The notes under the pieces were generated by a model. That model had not been told where the DNA came from, did no database searches, and saw only the letters and a program-made list of their open reading frames with translations. This document shows positions 61,023 through 64,000 of a DNA stretch of 64,000 nucleotides, piece after piece. The DNA is from Halorussus halobius. GTDB lineage: Archaea; Halobacteriota; Halobacteria; Halobacteriales; Haladaptataceae. Each line of letters begins with the position of its first letter. The first letter of the stretch is position 1. The translations under genes were made by a program, and so were the position numbers. The stretch covers positions 94,354 through 158,353 of the forward strand of contig NZ_SBIU01000007.1 of NCBI RefSeq assembly GCF_004765805.1, given 5' to 3'.

Positions 61023-61403
61023 ATGGCGACACTACAAGCTGCGACGACGTCAACCGGCGCGATCGTATCGGATCCACAGGCTGTCCGCGAACTCTGTGAG
61101 AGCTACTGCTTCGGGACGCTCGACTGGGAGGTCACCGACAAGGGCGAACTCACCATCTGGGGGTACGATGACTTCGAAGTGTACGAGGCGCGGGAGAACG
61201 GCCTCCCGGACTACGAGGGCGGCATCGTGACCCACGAATTCTTGCGAGAACTTGCCGACCACCTCGAAGCTGACGAGGAACTCGACATCCAGACAGCGGG
61301 GTTCACGAAGTGTCGCTTCCCAGTGCTGGCGAAGCGGTACGTCGTTCGCGACGGCGAAGTCCTCTACGCGGATCTCAGTTCCCCCGAACCAATCGAGGAG
61401 TAG
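61023..61403 (+). CDS. small conserved-type plasmid protein, unknown
   Basis: The protein has 126 residues. It is acidic with alternating strand-helix pattern, e.g. LDWEVTDKGELTIWGYDDFEVY and HEFLRELADHLEADEELDIQT. Cys residues at 25, 29 and near 99 may bind metal. It carries the repeated 5' element. No family is recognised. Confidence 0.65.
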   Translation: MATLQAATTSTGAIVSDPQAVRELCESYCFGTLDWEVTDKGELTIWGYDDFEVYEARENGLPDYEGGIVTHEFLRELADHLEADEELDIQTAGFTKCRFPVLAKRYVVRDGEVLYADLSSPEPIEE

Positions 61404-61413
61404 CGTTGTTCGT

Positions 61414-61434
61414 CCCCCGAGAGGGGTGCGGGGC
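61414..61434 (+). promoter_or_regulatory. repeated 5' element CCCCCGAGAGGGGTGCGGGGC, copy 3
   Basis: CCCCCGAGAGGGGTGCGGGG lies 37 bp before the ATG at 61471 and ten bp after the stop of the previous gene. It differs from copy 2 at one base (G for A) within the 21-bp unit. Confidence 0.6.
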
Positions 61435-61470
61435 GATCCAGTAGCGGTCGCCCCGTGAGGTGATTGCTCG

Positions 61471-62133
61471 ATGGGCCACCGCGCACTCGTTGCGTACGAA
61501 CGCACAGACGGACAGTACACGCTCCACTACAGCCATTGGGGCGCAGCGAACCTCAAGCTCAAGCACCGAATTTCGGCTGAGTCGCCGTTCGGTGGCGACG
61601 ACACCAACTCCAAGTGGGCGAAACAGCTGCTGGCTGAACTGGCCGATGGCCTCGAGGCAGATGCGGTCGACGGCTACCTCGCTGACGAGGATCGACCGTC
61701 GACGGTCGTCGAGCCGAAGCCCCGCGCCACCGGGCTCACCCTCGACGAGATCATCGCTGACCATCTCGACTACCTCCACCACGAGGCGTTCTACGTGGTG
61801 TCACCGACCTTCGAGGTGACCGCCTACCGGACGCTGTGGTTCGGCCTGCAGTACGATTCAGAGACAATCGACAACGGTGAGACGGTCGGGAACGGGGCGC
61901 TCGCGACCGTTCGGTGGCACGACGGCGAGCCGGTCGGCGACGGCCATCTGAAGGGGCAGTTCCGGGCGCTGAAGGACGTCGTCGGCGATATGGTCGACAA
62001 GGGGGTGTTCACGCCGTCGACGGCGAGGCAGTACCTCAAGCAGAAACTCGGCGAGTGGGTCGGCGAGCGCCAGGAACTGCGCATCCCTGGTGGTGAATCA
62101 CCGTCGAAAACTGCGTCAGTCGACCGATTATAA
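61471..62133 (+). CDS. DUF6735-like protein
   Basis: The protein has 220 residues. It starts MGHRALVAYERTDGQYTLHY and continues with SHWGAANLKLKHRI, the hallmark of a haloarchaeal plasmid family (DUF6735, from memory). The rest is mixed alpha/beta with conserved Trp and His (YLHHEAFYVVSPTF). It is carried on many haloarchaeal plasmids and viruses without known function. It follows the third copy of the repeated 5' element. Confidence 0.8.
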   Translation: MGHRALVAYERTDGQYTLHYSHWGAANLKLKHRISAESPFGGDDTNSKWAKQLLAELADGLEADAVDGYLADEDRPSTVVEPKPRATGLTLDEIIADHLDYLHHEAFYVVSPTFEVTAYRTLWFGLQYDSETIDNGETVGNGALATVRWHDGEPVGDGHLKGQFRALKDVVGDMVDKGVFTPSTARQYLKQKLGEWVGERQELRIPGGESPSKTASVDRL

Positions 62134-62170
62134 CGCCAATCCCTTTCTGAGTCCCCACGAACGTCTGGAT

Positions 62171-62455
62171 ATGTCAGATCGGGCTGATGACGAGGTGCGA
62201 GTATGGCTCGTCGAACGTACCTACTCCGATGATGAACAGAACCTAATCATCCTCACCTACGCGACACCCGACGGCAAACAGTATTATCGGAAAGAGCGGG
62301 CACTCACGTCCTTCACCGATATTCGAGATACGACAGCGGCAGTCGATGCGGGGCCCGGCAATCTCGGCACGGTTGATGACCCCGATCTCCAGGACCAATA
62401 CGCGGCCGAAGCGCAGCGAATGCAGGAGGTCCACGACCCGAACGACGTGATCTGA
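62171..62455 (+). CDS. small acidic protein
   Basis: The protein has 94 residues from the ATG at 62171; the longer frame from 62090 overlaps the previous gene and is not supported. It begins MSDRADDEVRVWLVERTYSD and includes YATPDGKQYYRKERALTSF, which suggests a small beta domain. It lies 37 bp after the DUF6735-like gene. No family is recognised. Confidence 0.65.
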   Translation: MSDRADDEVRVWLVERTYSDDEQNLIILTYATPDGKQYYRKERALTSFTDIRDTTAAVDAGPGNLGTVDDPDLQDQYAAEAQRMQEVHDPNDVI

Positions 62456-62516
62456 TGCTCACCAGTAGACGTAGTCCCGTGCCATTGGTTATGTCGGAGG
62501 AGGCCGTAGACGGGGT

Positions 62517-63266
62517 ATGCGCGAACTCGTCTTCGCCCTCGAATACGAGCCGGGGTGCAATAGGGTGGCGGATGCCCTTGCCGACTACCCCGACGCCCGT
62601 GTCCGCTCGCTTTCGTTGCACGCGACTGCCGACCAACTTTGGCGAGTCGACCATGCCACCGGCACTCCGGACGCACTCGACGCCATCGAGGACGCGTTTC
62701 GAAACAGCGACTACTACGCCGACTGTCTCGCCACCGAGGACTGCGGCGCCACCCAGACCACCCGCGTCCTTGACCGCACGGACGACACGCTCGTCCTCTA
62801 CTCCGACTGGGAGCGAACCCCCACCTGCGCCTCGGTTCCCCACATCGCCCGCGACCATCTCGGGGACGGCGTGCTGTTCGAGACCCGTCATGAGGGCCGC
62901 CACTACACGTGGCGACTCATCCACTCGGGCGACGGCGACGTGGCGGCATTCTTCGACTCCCTCGAGGTTGCCGTCGAAGAATGCGCTCAGATGGAGATGC
63001 TCCGCACCGCGGACACGACGACAGCAGCTGGAGGAAGCGACGAAACACCGAGCGGATTACCCCCGGCGCAGGAAGCCGCCCTCCAAGCCGCCGTCGAACA
63101 CGGCTACTACGAGTCGCCCCGCGAGGTCGATGTCGGCGAGTTGGCCGAGCATCTCGACGTGCCTCGGTCAACACTTACCTACCGGCTCCGTCGGGCGGAA
63201 GAACATTTGGCGAAGCAACACGTCGCCGGCGAGCGGGTAGCGGAAGAACGGCTGGCATCGCACTGA
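62517..63266 (+). CDS. HTH_10 (bacterio-opsin activator-like) metal-responsive regulator
   Basis: The protein has 249 residues. The C-terminal HTH is GLPPAQEAALQAAVEHGYYE followed by VGELAEHLDVPRSTLTYRLR, the HTH_10 fold. The N-terminal domain holds Cys14 and a Cys pair in YYADCLATEDCGATQT, possible metal ligands. It is 59 bp upstream of the partial ATPase gene on the same strand, so it probably controls that pump in response to metal. The sensor role is inferred from the neighbour and the cysteines. Confidence 0.82.
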   Translation: MRELVFALEYEPGCNRVADALADYPDARVRSLSLHATADQLWRVDHATGTPDALDAIEDAFRNSDYYADCLATEDCGATQTTRVLDRTDDTLVLYSDWERTPTCASVPHIARDHLGDGVLFETRHEGRHYTWRLIHSGDGDVAAFFDSLEVAVEECAQMEMLRTADTTTAAGGSDETPSGLPPAQEAALQAAVEHGYYESPREVDVGELAEHLDVPRSTLTYRLRRAEEHLAKQHVAGERVAEERLASH

Positions 63267-63325
63267 CACCGCGGTTGGAATATTCCAACAAAGACATATC
63301 GAACTCCCGCTCCTACCGTGAGGTG

Positions 63326-64000
63326 ATGACAGAGAATTCCGATGTGGATACAGCGGGACCACCGAACGGCGGCGGGCAGCGGGAGTTGACTGCCCGTCTC
63401 ACGGTCCCCGAGATGGACTGTCCGTCGTGTGCGCAAAAAGTCGACAAGAGCCTCCAGCGCGTCGACGGCGTCGTTGAGGCCACGCTCCAGCCGACCACCG
63501 GGACAGCTACCATCAAGTACGATCCGGACCGGACTACCAAAGCCGACGTCGTCGCGGCGATCGAAGCCGCCGGCTATGACGTGATCGGCGGAGCAGACGA
63601 CGAAACCGACGAGTCTGCCGACGGCGTCGATATCGCGCCACCTTCGGAGGTCTGGACGAGTTCTCGCGCGAAGAAGACGTGGCTCGGCGCAGCGTTCGTC
63701 ATCCTTGGTCTAGTCTTCGAGTTCCTTCTCACCGGCCAGAACGTCGCGATAGCGAGCATCCTCGACTACCCGCTACACATCGCAGATGTCCTGTTCCTCG
63801 GTGCCGTCGCGGCCAGTGGCATCCCGGTCGTCCGCAGCGGGTACTACTCCGCGAAGAACCGAAGCCTCGACATCGACCTCCTGATGGGGACAGCGATCAT
63901 CGCCGCAACCGGCATCGGCTACTTCGTCGAGGCCGCGACGCTGGCCGTCCTGTTCAGCATCGCCGAACTGCTCGAGGACTATGCGATGGACAGGGCACGG
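63326..64000 (+). CDS. heavy-metal P1B ATPase, 3' end outside window
   Basis: The frame is open from the ATG at 63326 to the window edge (225 codons). An HMA domain with PEMDCPSC near residue 33 is followed by a linker and the first transmembrane helices (KTWLGAAFVILGLVFEFLLTGQNV). It closely resembles the start of the Zn/Cd-type ATPase at 20472 (shared FEFxLTGQNV, ADVLFL and LFSIAELLE), though with a single HMA domain and no His-rich tail. The catalytic motifs are outside the window. It is controlled by the HTH regulator just upstream, by inference. Confidence 0.9.
   Translation, partial: MTENSDVDTAGPPNGGGQRELTARLTVPEMDCPSCAQKVDKSLQRVDGVVEATLQPTTGTATIKYDPDRTTKADVVAAIEAAGYDVIGGADDETDESADGVDIAPPSEVWTSSRAKKTWLGAAFVILGLVFEFLLTGQNVAIASILDYPLHIADVLFLGAVAASGIPVVRSGYYSAKNRSLDIDLLMGTAIIAATGIGYFVEAATLAVLFSIAELLEDYAMDRAR

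Noticed and set aside
62455..63240. 261-residue frame in another phase over the HTH regulator
   Set aside because: It is Arg/Thr/Pro-rich and has no fold; the HTH_10 gene in the other phase is well supported.

Overview
This window is haloarchaeal (class Halobacteria) DNA. The proteins are strongly acidic, many secreted ones carry twin-arginine lipoprotein signals, there are two full TFB genes plus a TFB fragment, and TATA boxes sit about 25-30 bp before start codons that have little or no leader. HalOD1-like, HTH_10-like and zinc-ribbon proteins typical of the group are present. I see no transposase, no integrase and no CRISPR array. Four separate heavy-metal P1B ATPases, a conjugation-like module and a plasmid-type primase and OB-fold protein suggest a large plasmid or an integrated conjugative element with a metal-resistance island. 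One tRNA-Glu(CTC) gene is also present.

Layout. Positions 1-31.9 kb form a metal and redox island. It holds a CopB-like ATPase (cut by the left edge), a Fic-like protein, a PadR regulator, a CopA/FixI-like ATPase with an odd CPW signature, halocyanin, a two-domain multicopper oxidase, a CPBP protease, a DsbA/DsbB pair, a half-size heme A synthase and a TFB. These are followed by a regulator/arylsulfotransferase operon, a Cd/Zn-type ATPase operon with a CDF transporter, and a cluster of two P19/Tp34-like lipoproteins with a DyP/EfeB-like protein. A second, near-identical PadR gene closes the island. Positions 32.0-34.7 kb carry a histone-fold protein, exonuclease VII (xseAB) with a membrane-anchored large subunit, a small HExxH membrane protein and small regulators.

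Positions 34.8-48.7 kb form one co-directional cluster with overlapping genes. It contains a pilin-like protein, a large surface protein, a Tat lipoprotein, a VirB6/TrbL-like channel, a VirB3/PrgI-like protein, a VirB4-like ATPase, a 1456-residue VirD4-like ATPase with a nuclease-like region and a winged helix, and an archaeo-eukaryotic primase. It looks like an archaeal type IV conjugation apparatus coupled to replication, and I found no relaxase. Positions 48.7-63.3 kb alternate high-GC plasmid housekeeping genes (zinc-ribbon proteins, HalOD1-like domain, OB-fold protein, a second TFB, a TFB C-terminal fragment, a probable TumE-type toxin-antitoxin pair, a DUF6735-like protein) with two visibly AT-richer cargo segments. 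The first is a 659-residue unknown protein next to iteron-like repeats; the second is an AlbA_2/Schlafen-like protein converging on an unknown partner. The window ends in an HTH regulator followed by a fourth metal ATPase, cut by the right edge.

How it works together. The island covers cytosolic metal export (ATPases and CDF), extracytoplasmic copper and iron handling (halocyanin, multicopper oxidase, P19-like and DyP-like proteins) and disulfide and haem A maturation. Local PadR, HTH and TFB genes could control it. The plasmid half supplies transfer, replication and maintenance. The most unusual items are the relaxase-less transfer module with its fused coupling ATPase, the two AT-rich cargo loci, the free TFB fragment beside an inverted repeat that recurs 25 kb away, and several short repeated cis elements.
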